Assembly (NCBI GenBank): GCA_947685225.1
Contig: CANTUV010000032.1
Location: 27,473,501 to 27,537,500 of the forward strand
DNA: 64,000 nucleotides
Reading direction: 5' to 3'
Origin: Garcia nutans
Taxonomy: Eukaryota; Streptophyta; Magnoliopsida; Malpighiales; Euphorbiaceae
This document shows positions 11,963-21,726 of the stretch, piece by piece. The position numbers were made by a program, and so were the translations under genes. The notes below the pieces were generated by a model. That model was not told the DNA's origin. It was given only the letters and a program-made list of their open reading frames with translations, and did not search any database. The first letter of the stretch is position 1. Each line of letters begins with the position of its first letter.

Positions 11963-14255
11963 ATGGATTTCACTGGCTTTGAAGACTTCACAATCCCACT
12001 CCCTCCCTGCAATCTTTTACTTGAGGAGGAGAGGCACAGTTCTCAGACCGGCTGCTATGAGGTAAGTATTTCCTGTTTTGCCCATCTAGTATGCATGCTT
12101 AGGAATTTTATTTATTTCCAGTAAGGAACTTAGAAATAAATTTTAGAGATCTTTCCTTTACATGTACTAGTAATGAATTAGGATTAATATCAGGCTTCAT
12201 TGTGTTCTGCCATCATTAATTATTTCTAGTAAAGAACTTAGAAATAATCCTTCTAGGAATTCACACCCGGCTGGGGAAAGAACTTAAATTTTTCTGAATT
12301 TGTCCCCAAATTATTCCCAAATAATGATTTAAATCAATTTTTTCAATTAATAATTTTAATTTATTTTTTTTAGGACCCTACGATCAAGATATCTATAGCT
12401 GAGCATCCCATGAGCGCCATCCCAGCTTACATCTTTGATGCCGGGAATCCAATGGGGGATCTTATCAGACCTGCTTTCCTCCACCATTTGAGGGCTATAG
12501 ATGTGGATAGAGATATCCACAGGGAGTTGATTTGCGTGTTGGCTGAGCGATGGTGGCCCACTACTGACACCCTCCACTTTGCTTGGGGGGAGATGACAAT
12601 GACACCTACCGACTTTTTTGTCATTTCCGGGATTCCCTTTGGCGTTGAGATGGTGGAGTCCTATGATGACTGGCGGCGGGACGTTTCTTCGGCCGACATG
12701 ATCACTTTGATCGGGGTTGATTATCCTCGATATTAGGCACCTCGCTGCATTCAGCGGAGGTGGCTCGTGGAGCAGGCGCCAGGTATCTATACTGGTTACG
12801 AGGTAGGTAACCTTACTGCCGACCAGGTGGCCAGGTTTACCCTGATTCTCCTGTTTGCTAGCTCCTTTCTATCAAATAGGAAGGATGCAGTGAGTCTCAA
12901 TGTGCTGAAGAGCCTACTCGACCTGACACGACTCCATACATATGATTGGGCTAGCATGATGCTGAGTAGATTGTATGACGACATGTCAGACCTCTGCTAT
13001 ACCCGCATTACTCCATGTGGCCTGTATTACTTCTGGGAGGTAATGTAAAGAACATTGCCTTTATCTCATATGTGTTGACATACACCCGCTTTGACATTTT
13101 CTTGACTTTTTCCAGACTTGGGCCTACGAGTACTTTCCTGACATCGCCCCTTTTCTTCGCGAGCTACCTGCCCCTGCAGATCCTCTTTCTCCCGTTGCCT
13201 GGAGGTGGTATAAAGAGTGGGTAGAAGTACCAAAGAGGAAACTTCCTATCAGAGAGCTGAGATCATTCTTCGACAGCTGCCCAATGAGATCAGTAAATTC
13301 TTCATTCTTATCCTTATTTATTATATTAGAGAAAATGATTCACTAACACAATAAATTTTTACAGGTTGCATCTAAGGCAATGTCTAGCCGGCTGGCAGAG
13401 TGGATTGCTCAAGATTACAGCTTTTAGCGATCAGAGTTTCTGACTCGCCGTCGATTCATACTTCCCCATCCAGAGTGTCGAAGGTATTACCTTGCTGAGA
13501 GAGTGACTTTCCAGATTGCCGGCTTCCGTGTAGCTCCCAGGGATCCTCCTGATGATATGCTATCTTTGACACTTCTGCCTGTTACTGCGTCCCAGTATGA
13601 GGGTGATCCCTTCGAGTCGGCCTGTGCCCCGGATGAGGATGATTATGATTTCTACTATCTTCAGCGACTCATGCCGCGCATTGGGGCACAATTCGACTCT
13701 GTACCACCTTATCGGTCTTCCCATTCTTCGGCTCCCACTTCCAGCACTCCGAGAAACCATCCCTCTTCCAGCTGGCAAGCCGACATACCTTCTTCCTCTA
13801 GGGTTGGGGCTTCCGCTTTCAGAGCTGGACCATCATTCACAAGAACAAACAGCAGTTCATCACATTTGAGGCCTCCTGCATCCGTCCTTGCGGCTACCGG
13901 TCAATTGGACCCTACTTTAGCCGACCTGAGGCTGCCTTTTGCTGTTCATTATCATGCACCTGATGGTTGGGTGACCCGACCAATTAGTGTGGAGGGTGCA
14001 CCACATCGGAGCCTTGTTCACATCACTCAGGTATATTCTTTTAGAACTTTTCATGAAAAGAGTTCATAAAATTCTCTTGAAATTTATTGTGATTTTGTCT
14101 TCTTCTTCTTCTCTTTTTTTTTACAGGTACCTGAGGGCCTGGTTGCTGAAATGGCGGCACTGATCACTGGTTTCTCGGATGAACTGACTGGTGCTTGGAC
14201 TGATGCTGCTTATGAGAGACTGAACAGGCCGCAAAGATGGAGAGGCCGACGCTGA
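11963..14255 (+). pseudogene. Antisense PMD-like gene in E2, five exons, two stops
   Basis: Exons are 11963-12061, 12374-13039, 13116-13292, 13365-14030 and 14127-14255. Every intron is GT-AG and phase 0 and the exon lengths (99, 666, 177, 666, 129) are all multiples of three, giving about 579 codons including the TGA stop. The protein has the plant mobile domain signature (aminotransferase-like family): ERWWPTTDTLHFAWGE, then TPTDFFVISGIPF, and later WAYEYFP. The C-terminus is Ser/Pro-rich. Two in-frame TAG codons (12734-12736 and 13425-13427) break it. PMD proteins such as MAIN/MAIL1 act in silencing and genome stability, and PMDs are known in some transposable elements. What this copy does for the element is unknown. 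Confidence 0.82.
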
Positions 14256-14655
14256 TTTTTCATACTTGTCTTGAACTATGTTTGCTGTATTTGAATTATT
14301 CTCCTTTTGTACTTTGTACTTTCCCTATTTTTCAGCTGTTATTTGAACTTATCTGTAAACCTGCACTTATTTGTTAGCATTAACAGCAAATATGTATGCA
14401 TGATGCTTGTTCTTTTAGAAATCTATTTTTAAAATAAATCCCTAAGATAACCCCAAAAAATAGTACCTAAAATAATCTAAACAAGGCCAAAACACAAGAA
14501 TTTCACAAAAATCAAAAACAGTAGTCGAGCCTGGTCGGCGGCGGTCGAAACGCCGTAGGGGGTGGTCGAGCGGCCATGTCCGGCGGCTGAGCCGCCCGGT
14601 AACGGCGGCCGAGCCGCCAGTTGCGGTGGCCGAGCCGCTACCTGGGCTAGGGCAG
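14256..14655. repeat. Spacer between antisense genes with GC-rich repeats
   Basis: 14256-14515 is AT-rich and probably holds the 3' end of the first gene. 14520-14645 is strikingly GC-rich and made of degenerate repeats around GGCGGCCGAGCCGCC. Similar GCCG-rich words occur in the E2 LTRs. No ORF here looks real. Confidence 0.6.
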
Positions 14656-14663
14656 TATAAATT
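14656..14663 (+). promoter_or_regulatory. TATA box of the second antisense gene
   Basis: TATAAATT lies 78 bp upstream of ATG 14734, immediately after the GC-rich repeats. The spacing is almost the same as in the first antisense gene. Confidence 0.65.
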
Positions 14664-14733
14664 TCGAATTTGTCTTTCATTTGTGTGCCAAACAACAAGC
14701 TTTTTGCTGGAAGAATTTATTTTTCTCTCAAAA

Positions 14734-16060
14734 ATGAATCCTCTTTTTAATCACGTGATGCATAACTGGACCACGAGCCTCCATAATGTTGAAAAGATCA
14801 ACATGGGGAGATACGGATTGAAAGCTGTTGCCACCCTTAGAGGTGTAGCTGTGGATTGGGATTTTTTGCATGCTTGCATCAGATTTTGGGATCCACAAGC
14901 CCATGTTTTCAGATTTGGTGCCCGGATGGAGGAGATGTGTCCTCTTTTTGAGGAATTCTGCTCGATTATCGGATGTGACCCAAATGCCCCTCTTGTAAGG
15001 CATGAGGTCCAAATCGGTTATGTGGGGTCCTACCAGAGGCTTTTCAGTTTCACAAGATCCCAAGCCCAAGCTATGATTTTGGATGGGAGTAAGGCGATGC
15101 TGCTTCCCCTGATTGATGAATTTTTGACCGCCAACTTTGAAGATGAGGTTCAACTGAAACACAGAATGCGAGCTTTTGTTTTTTGCCTATTAGCCGGATT
15201 TCTTTTCAATCGTGATCCTGGCTTCGGCGATTTGAGGCTTTGCCCCATGGTTAGGCAGATGGAAGAGCTTAATTGCATCGGTGGAATGATTCTGGCTGAG
15301 ACTATCCAGAGTCTTGATAGAGCTGCCCTCGGGTTTGAGAACTGGACTGTCACCCCGATCATTCTTCAGGTAATCTTGTTATACCTTTTTGCTTCTTCTA
15401 ATTTCATTCTCTCTTTTTTGTTTGTAAAATAGAAAGGATTTATTTTTCAGGTTTGGCTGAGAGACCATCTCCGAGTGGTTGCTGCTCCTGATGCCTTGAC
15501 GTATAACCCTTCGCAGTACCATACCAGGAGAATCAGATTTCTTTTCCTCCATGGCCAAGTGGGCTATTTGGTTGTTTGAGCTTAGACTAGAAGAATTGCT
15601 ATGGTTCGTCCCTTGGTATAGAAATCCTCACTTCATGGAGGCAAATGCAATGCACAACCATGTCTATCTCCTTGGTTTCACCCACAGCACATGGTATAGT
15701 GCTTCCTGCGTCCTCAGACAAATGGGAATTGATCAGAGAGTTCCCCTTCCTGTCGGGCTTACCATTGCTTCTCCTATTACCCCCGGAGTTACTCGGGCTG
15801 TTTTACAGACTTGGGTCAGAGACCATCAGATGATTAGGCCTTTTGTAAAGCCTTCCCTTGTTCAGCCCACTCCAGAGTACAGGACTTGGTTTATAGCTGA
15901 GGTTTGGCCTATTGAAAAACCGAGGAGGTGCGTCTTGCTGCAGGAGTTAGAGGGAGAGGAAGTGGTTCCTCCTAGCGAGGAAAAGATAGATGTTGCAGAG
16001 AGTTCCGAGACTAAGGAAGACGCCGAAGACTCTGCCCCACGTAGGAGGCGGGGGATTTAG
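14734..16060 (+). pseudogene. Second antisense PMD/DUF7745-like gene in E2
   Basis: Exon 1 runs from ATG 14734 to 15369 (212 codons). The intron 15370-15450 is GT-AG (CAG-GTAATC...TTTTTCAG-GTT). Exon 2 starts at 15451 in phase, but the frame shifts near 15530-15550 and the rest is read in another frame to TAG at 16058-16060. Recognisable parts are RFWDPQAHVFRFGARMEEM and FEEFCSIIGCDP, which resemble the N-terminal core of PMD-related DUF7745 proteins, then a mid part ending in VLRQMGIDQRVPLP. The C-terminus is acidic, then basic (PRRRRGI). The family call is from memory of such sequences. It is not a second copy of the upstream gene. Confidence 0.68.
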
Positions 16061-16512
16061 ATCCCAGGATGACTCCATTGTCTGCTTTTTTGTTTGAGTT
16101 GTCATTTTACCTTTTTGGTTTTTTTTTTTGGATATCTCATGGGATAAATGACTCTTACTGAATGACCCTTTTTGTAACTGATGATTCTTTTTGTAATGAA
16201 TGACTCTTAATGAATGACTCTTTTGTTTACTTTCCAAGCATTATCTACTTTATTTATTTGCTCTAATTTTTGCCTAAGCCATCCTTTTTGGATTTTCAAC
16301 TTAGCGAGCTCCCTCTTTTTTGCCTAAGTCGCCCTTTGCGGGTTTTCAACTTAGCGGGATTTTTTTTTGTTTTTTGTTTATAATATTAGCAAAAGAAAGA
16401 TGAATGGATGATTTTTATTAATATTTAGACCGTGCTCAAGGAGAGCTGCCTACATATCTCGAATTAGTTTGCGAGAATCAGGTCTAATGTAGTTCCTTAT
16501 TGGAATGCATGA
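16061..16512 (-). repeat. E2 3' non-coding region with two direct repeats
   Basis: Two 36-bp units beginning TGCCTAAG and ending TTTTCAACTTAGCG are at about 16271-16306 and 16321-16356. On the minus strand they follow the pol stop and resemble the short non-coding repeats common downstream of pol in Tat/Ogre elements. No gene is seen. Confidence 0.6.
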
Positions 16513-19500
16513 TCATACATAATATTTCTTCAGTTGATCCAGATTGCATGGGTTTGTGAACTCCAGACCATCCAAATCAGACAAGATGATGGCTCCGCCG
16601 GAATGTATTTTCTTCAAAATGTAGGGTCCCGCCCAATGAGGATGAAACTTCCCACGAGGATCTATAACAGGTGTTCTGATCTCTTTCAGAACCAAACAAC
16701 CTTCTTCCAACTTTCGATCTTTGACCTTTTTATTGAAATGTCTGGCCATTCGCCTCTGATACCCTTGAATCTGATGTAGAGCTTGAAGTCTTTTTCATCC
16801 AAACCCAACAACTGACGATGATAATTGCTGATCCATTCAGCTTCATTTATCTGACTTTCTTGAATTATCCTCGCCGATTGAACTTCCAGTTCAATGGGGA
16901 GTATTGCTTTCATTCCGTACACCAGGGAATACGGGGTTGCCCCAGTAGGAGTTCTAATTGATGTTCTATATCCCCACAAAGCCAGCGGTAACTTCTCATG
17001 CCAACGCCTATGTTCCTTGATCATTTTTTTGTATGATCACCTTTATAGACTTGTTCGTTGCTTCTACAGCTCCATTTGTTTGAGGTCTATAAGGAGAGGA
17101 CCTATGATGCTGGACATTCTTATCCTTCAAGAGCTTAGCAAATTCTGCTTGGAAATGAGTTCCATTATCAGTGATAATTTCAAACGGTGTTCCGTACCGA
17201 CAAAGGATGTTGGTTCGGACAAACTGTGCTGCCTTTTTGGCATCTAATTCTGCATAGGAAGCTGCTTCAACCCACTTTGTGAAGTAATCCACTGCTACCA
17301 AGATAAACTAATGTCCATTCAAGGCTTTTGGGTGTATTTTACCAATTATATCTATTCCCCAAGTAGCGAAGGGCCATGGAGAAGCGATTGGATTCAGAGC
17401 AACGGGAGGTTGCTTCTGCAGCTTAGCAAATATCTGACACTGATGGCATTCTTGCACAAATGCCACACAGTCTGCATTCATGGTTGACCAATAATATCCT
17501 AGATTGGCAATTTTTCGAGCCAAGACAATCCCATACATGTGCGGTCCTGATTCACCACCGTGTACCATTTCCATTATCTGCCCAGCCTCTACTTCATTCA
17601 CACACCTTAGGTGCATTCCATTCCAAATTCTTTTGTAGAGGATATCTCCATTAAGAATGTAACCTGTGGCCAGCTGCCTTATTGCTCTCTGATCTACCTT
17701 TGATGATCCCTCCGGATAACTTCCATCCTTGAGATGACTCTTGATATCCTAGAACCATGGTTTACCATCAGCCAAATGCATTACGTGGGCAGGTTGCTTC
17801 TGAAGTTGAACTTTCAATGGACGAATGACTTTTCCCTCCTTGATATTGACCATGGAAGCTAAAGTAGCCAGAGCATCAGCAAACTGATTCTTTGCTCTTG
17901 GGAGATATTCGAAGGACAGATCATCGAATTGTTGTGCCAAATGATCAAGGCGTTGTAGGTAAGGAACCAAACGCTCTTCTCTTATCTTCCATTTCCTTAA
18001 AGCTTGTGATACTATCAAAATAGAATCACCGTAGACCATTAGGTTCTTAATCCCTAATTCCAGGGCGGCTTCAAGCCCATTAATGCAAGCTTCATATTCT
18101 GCTTCATTGTTTGTGCAGCTAAAGTCAAGTTTAACTGCAAATGGAATGTATTCTCCACAAGGAGTTTTGAACACAATCCCAATTCCATTTCCATGATAAT
18201 TGGATGCCCCATCAAAATACATCTCCCAAATACTCCTTTCCACATTCAAGAGGTCTTCGTCAGGGAAACCCACTTCTCGCATCTCGTCATTCACGGATAA
18301 TTCTGCTAATTGGTCAGCTATTGCGCCACCTTTCACAGCTTTCCTTTGAATGAATTTTAGGTCAAAGGCTGCCAATGTTGACACCCACTTAGCCATTTTG
18401 CCGTCCAAAACAGGCCTCTCCATAAGGAATTTCAAGGGACTCTATTCTGCGATGACATAAGTAGTGTAAGAAGACAAGTAGTGTTGTAACTTCGTACAAG
18501 TCCAATACAAGGCTAAACACAACTTCTCAATCTTGTTATATTTTAACTCATAATCCAGCATCCTTTTGCTGAGGTAGTAAATTGCATTTTCCGCCTTCGT
18601 ACTTTCAGCTTCTTGAGCTAGCATTGCACCCATGGCTTCATCTGTTACAGACAAATACAAGAGCATAGGTTTTCCCATTCTGGGAGGTTGTAGAATTGGT
18701 GGACTTAACAAGTATTCTTTGATCTTGTCGAAGGCCTTTTGGCAGTCTTCATTCCATTCTTGTGAAGCATCTTTCCTTAGTAGCTTAAAGATTGGACCAC
18801 AAGTCTCTGCCAATTGCGATATGAATCGACTGATATACTGTAATCTACCTAGCAAGCCTCAAATCTCTTTTTCTGTTCTTGGTGGAGGCATTTTTAGAAT
18901 AGCCTTTGACTTTGCTGGATCAACTTCTATTCCTTTTTTGCTGACCAGATATCCCAAAAATAAGCCCGATGTCGCACCAAAGAGGCATTTTGCAGGATTA
19001 AGCTTCAAATTGTACTTGCAAAGTCTAAGGAAGAACTTCTCAAGTTCTTCAACGTGTTCTTCTGGAGATTTTGACTTAACAATCATATCATCAACATACA
19101 CTTCTACTTCTTTGTGAATCATGTCATGAAAGACTGTTGTCGCCATCCTTTGGTAGGTAGCCCCTGCATTTATCAACCCAAAAGGCATAACCCTGTAGCA
19201 GAAAGTGCCCCTTTCTGTAATGAAAGCTGTCTTCTCCTTGTCTGGTGGGTGAACTAGGATCTGACTGTACCCAACCGCGAGGTCAGTCATGGAAACCATC
19301 ACATGCCCAGCCATCCTGTCTATCAGAAAATCGATGTGTGGTAGTGGAAAATTGTCCTTGGGATAGGCCTTATTCAAATCTCTGTAGTCAACACACATCC
19401 TGACCTTTCCATCTTTCTTTGGGACTGGCACGATGTTTGCTAACCAGGAAGGGTAGGCAATTGGTTCTATGAACTTATTGTCCAGTTGCTTGGCAACCTC

Positions 19501-20138
19501 TTCTTTAATTTTCAAAGACCATTCTGGCTTCATTCTTCTCAACTTCTGCTTAACCGGCTTTGCATCAGGGTATAGCGGAATCTTATGAACTGCTATTGCT
19601 GGGTCTATTCCCGTGACATCACTTGCCTTCCACATGAAGCAGTCAACATATCTTCTGATGCATTCAACCACCTGTTCTTTATTCACACAATCATATGCAA
19701 TGTATGTATGTTCATTTTCTTTGCCAATTATTATCTTTTCATTTATTTCTTTTATTTCATTTATTTCATTTTTGCTAGATAATACTTGGAAAGCAAAAGA
19801 CACAGGGTAACCAAGAATCCGAACAATTTCATTGATAATGGCGGAGTCATTCTCCAAGATTACATTAGATTTGACATTAGGGCTCTCTAAATCTGAAACT
19901 ACAGAAGACTCAGAATTAGACTTTGGCTTGGTGTTTGACTCAGAGTTTGACTCGGTACAGGACTCGAGTTCAAGGTGTGACACTGGACTAGTTTTGTCTA
20001 CAGCAGCTTGTCCCTCCTCGGCATACCAGTTCATCAGTGGTCCATCTGTTGTCTTGATCAGCTTTGTGAAGTCCCTTTTGTCTTCGACATTGGTTATCAT
20101 AGCAACCTCATCAAAGAGACTAGGCTGCATGAAATCTT
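16513..20138 (-). pseudogene. pol: E2 pol: RT, RNase H, archaeal-type RNase H, integrase
   Basis: Read from 20138 down. A Ser/Glu-rich leader comes first, then RT with VRMCVDYRDLNK, MPFGLINAGATYQRM and catalytic EVYVDDMIVKSK. The first RNase H follows at about 18855-18440. A second, archaeal-type RNase H (MYFDGASNYHG, NNEAEYEACINGL, VYGDSILIVSQ) is at about 18250-17890. Integrase has the CHQC pair and the D, D, E residues in GIDIIG, TDNGTHF and AVEATNK. Stops near 18857, 18440, 17750 and 17305, and frameshifts near 17025 and 16780, break it. The double RNase H marks the Tat lineage. The reading runs almost directly from the primer site into the pre-RT leader, so gag and protease are deleted. 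Confidence 0.9.
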
Positions 20139-20162
20139 GTGGAGTCGCCAGTGGAGTCGCCA
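20139..20162 (-). other. Duplicated primer binding site of E2 (tRNA-Arg type)
   Basis: On the minus strand TGGCGACTCCACTGG starts three bases inside the 5' LTR. It resembles the tRNA-Arg primer site described for Ogre/Tat elements. The 12-bp unit GTGGAGTCGCCA occurs twice in tandem (20139-20150 and 20151-20162). Confidence 0.7.
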
Positions 20163-20165
20163 ATT

Positions 20166-21538
20166 TGTGAACCTCTGTTTCCACCCGAAAAGGATTCGGA
20201 TGAATGTTCACTCGATGTCAGAAGTCGCCACTCAGTTTATTTTGTTTAAAGGGAAAAACTAAGAAAACCCTTGTTTGACTCCGATAGATGCATCCAATGT
20301 AAAGGTCTCTAATCTGCGAACCCAAGGAGGATTCGGGAATTATGTCATGTATTCGACTAACTTTGTAATAAAAAAAAATAAACATAAAAGGGATGAAGAA
20401 AAGAAAAACAAACAGATTGTTAATAAATAGCGGACTTGCTACTTGGGGTGAATCCCAAATATGCCTACATACTCCCGTTTGAATGGGAGATCAAAGCCCA
20501 TGTAGTTCGGAAAAGCCTATTTAAAGGCAATTATGCATTATGCATGTGTGTGTATGCTTCGTGCATTGTCGGGCTTTTTGCCAAAGTTGTGAGATTTAGC
20601 ACTTAGTGTAAAATCGTGCAATTTTAGGTACTTTGTACTAAAAGAGTGCAATTTAGGCTTCATGCCAAATGTGAGATTTTGAGCACTTAGTGCTTCGTGC
20701 TGGTGTCGGGCTTTTTGCCAAAGTTGTGAGATTTAGCACTTAGTGTAAAATCGTGCAATTTTAGGTACTTTGTACCAAAAGGATGCAAATTTAGGCTCCG
20801 TGCCAAAAAGATTAACTGATTTGCGGCTTCATGCCGAAATGTTGAGTAATTAGTTAATTAGGCCTTAGACCTAAAAGGATTAGGTCTTTGACCAAATAAG
20901 GATTGATTGATTCGTGGCTTAATGCCGAAAGATCTATTAATTAATCCATTAGGCCTTTAAATCTAAAAAGATTAGATCTTTGACCAAGAAGAAATTAAGA
21001 AGAAGATTGGAATGTTTATGATATGCTCGAATTGACAAAGGATGAATTATGATATTACCTTGTTTAGAATTTTCCCACTTATAAGTTCCAGATCTTGTTT
21101 TCTTGCACTTTTAAATATGATTCTTGTTTCCTACAACACAATGTTAGAAATTCTTATCATAAAAAAAAATTCGTCAGCACGAGGGCGCGGGATGTCCAAA
21201 AAGTCCCTTTTTCTGAAAATTTGAAGGCTATTTATAGGCAAAAATTGGGCTGGACGGCGGCTGGGCCGCCGGGGCAGAAAGCAGAAAAATCGGCGGCCGG
21301 ACCGCCGGCTCTGGCTCCAAATAAGGGGCCCCGACTCGTGCTATTCTTACCAAAACTGATTTTTCAGGAGCCACGGGGCTCCAAAAATTATTCCGAGACC
21401 ATATCCATGATCTTCACATCGCTCCGGACATTTCAAGTACAATGAAGGCATACTTTCGGTGAACTTTTACCGGGGATGCCCGGTCCTTTGCAGTCCAAGA
21501 AAATTGGTTTTTCGAGCCCCAAAATTCAAGTGTTCACA
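20166..21538 (-). repeat. E2 5' LTR (1,373 bp)
   Basis: It matches 10379-11774 with about 98% identity by eye. It ends GTTCACA before the target repeat ACACC. It lacks part of the GC-rich insert present in the other LTR. Confidence 0.95.
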
Positions 21539-21713
21539 ACACCAAAATCGGGTATTAAATTAATTCATTTATCTTCTTTTGACTATCATTAGTTTAACTT
21601 ATATATGTTATATATATCTTCACTTCTTTTCTCCTTCCATTAAACATACTCCTTAAATCCAAATACCACAATAATTATTCCAAAACTTTTAGGGTGTACC
21701 TTGGGATATTACA
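21539..21713 (-). repeat. E4 3' LTR, right remainder
   Basis: It starts with the E2 target duplicate ACACC and matches 38297-38475. It ends TTGGGATATTACA, which on the minus strand is the LTR start TGTAATATCCC. Confidence 0.92.
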
Positions 21714-21726
21714 ATTCTCTCCCCTT
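21714..21726 (-). other. Polypurine tract of E4
   Basis: On the minus strand AAGGGGAGAGAAT directly precedes the LTR start. Next to it is a degenerate form of the TTTCGAGGACGAAA motif that precedes the purine tract in E3, E5 and E6. Confidence 0.75.

Larger units (their letters stand above)
10379..21538 (-). mobile_element. E2: Tat-lineage Ty3/gypsy element with antisense PMD-like genes
   Basis: It is a complete insertion of 11,160 bp with the direct repeat ACACC on both sides (10374-10378 and 21539-21543), inside the E4 left LTR. LTR ends are inverted repeats TGTGAAC/GTTCACA. The minus strand reads 5' LTR, primer site resembling tRNA-Arg, pol (RT, RNase H, second archaeal-type RNase H, integrase), then two genes on the opposite strand, a purine tract and the 3' LTR. 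Gag and protease are absent. The YVDDMIV RT motif and double RNase H place it in the Tat lineage. LTRs differ at about 2% of sites plus a short GC-rich indel. Confidence 0.93.

Noticed and set aside
14728..15162. 144-codon minus-strand ORF
   Set aside because: It is a shadow of exon 1 of the second antisense gene, which has a TATA box, an intron in phase and family motifs.
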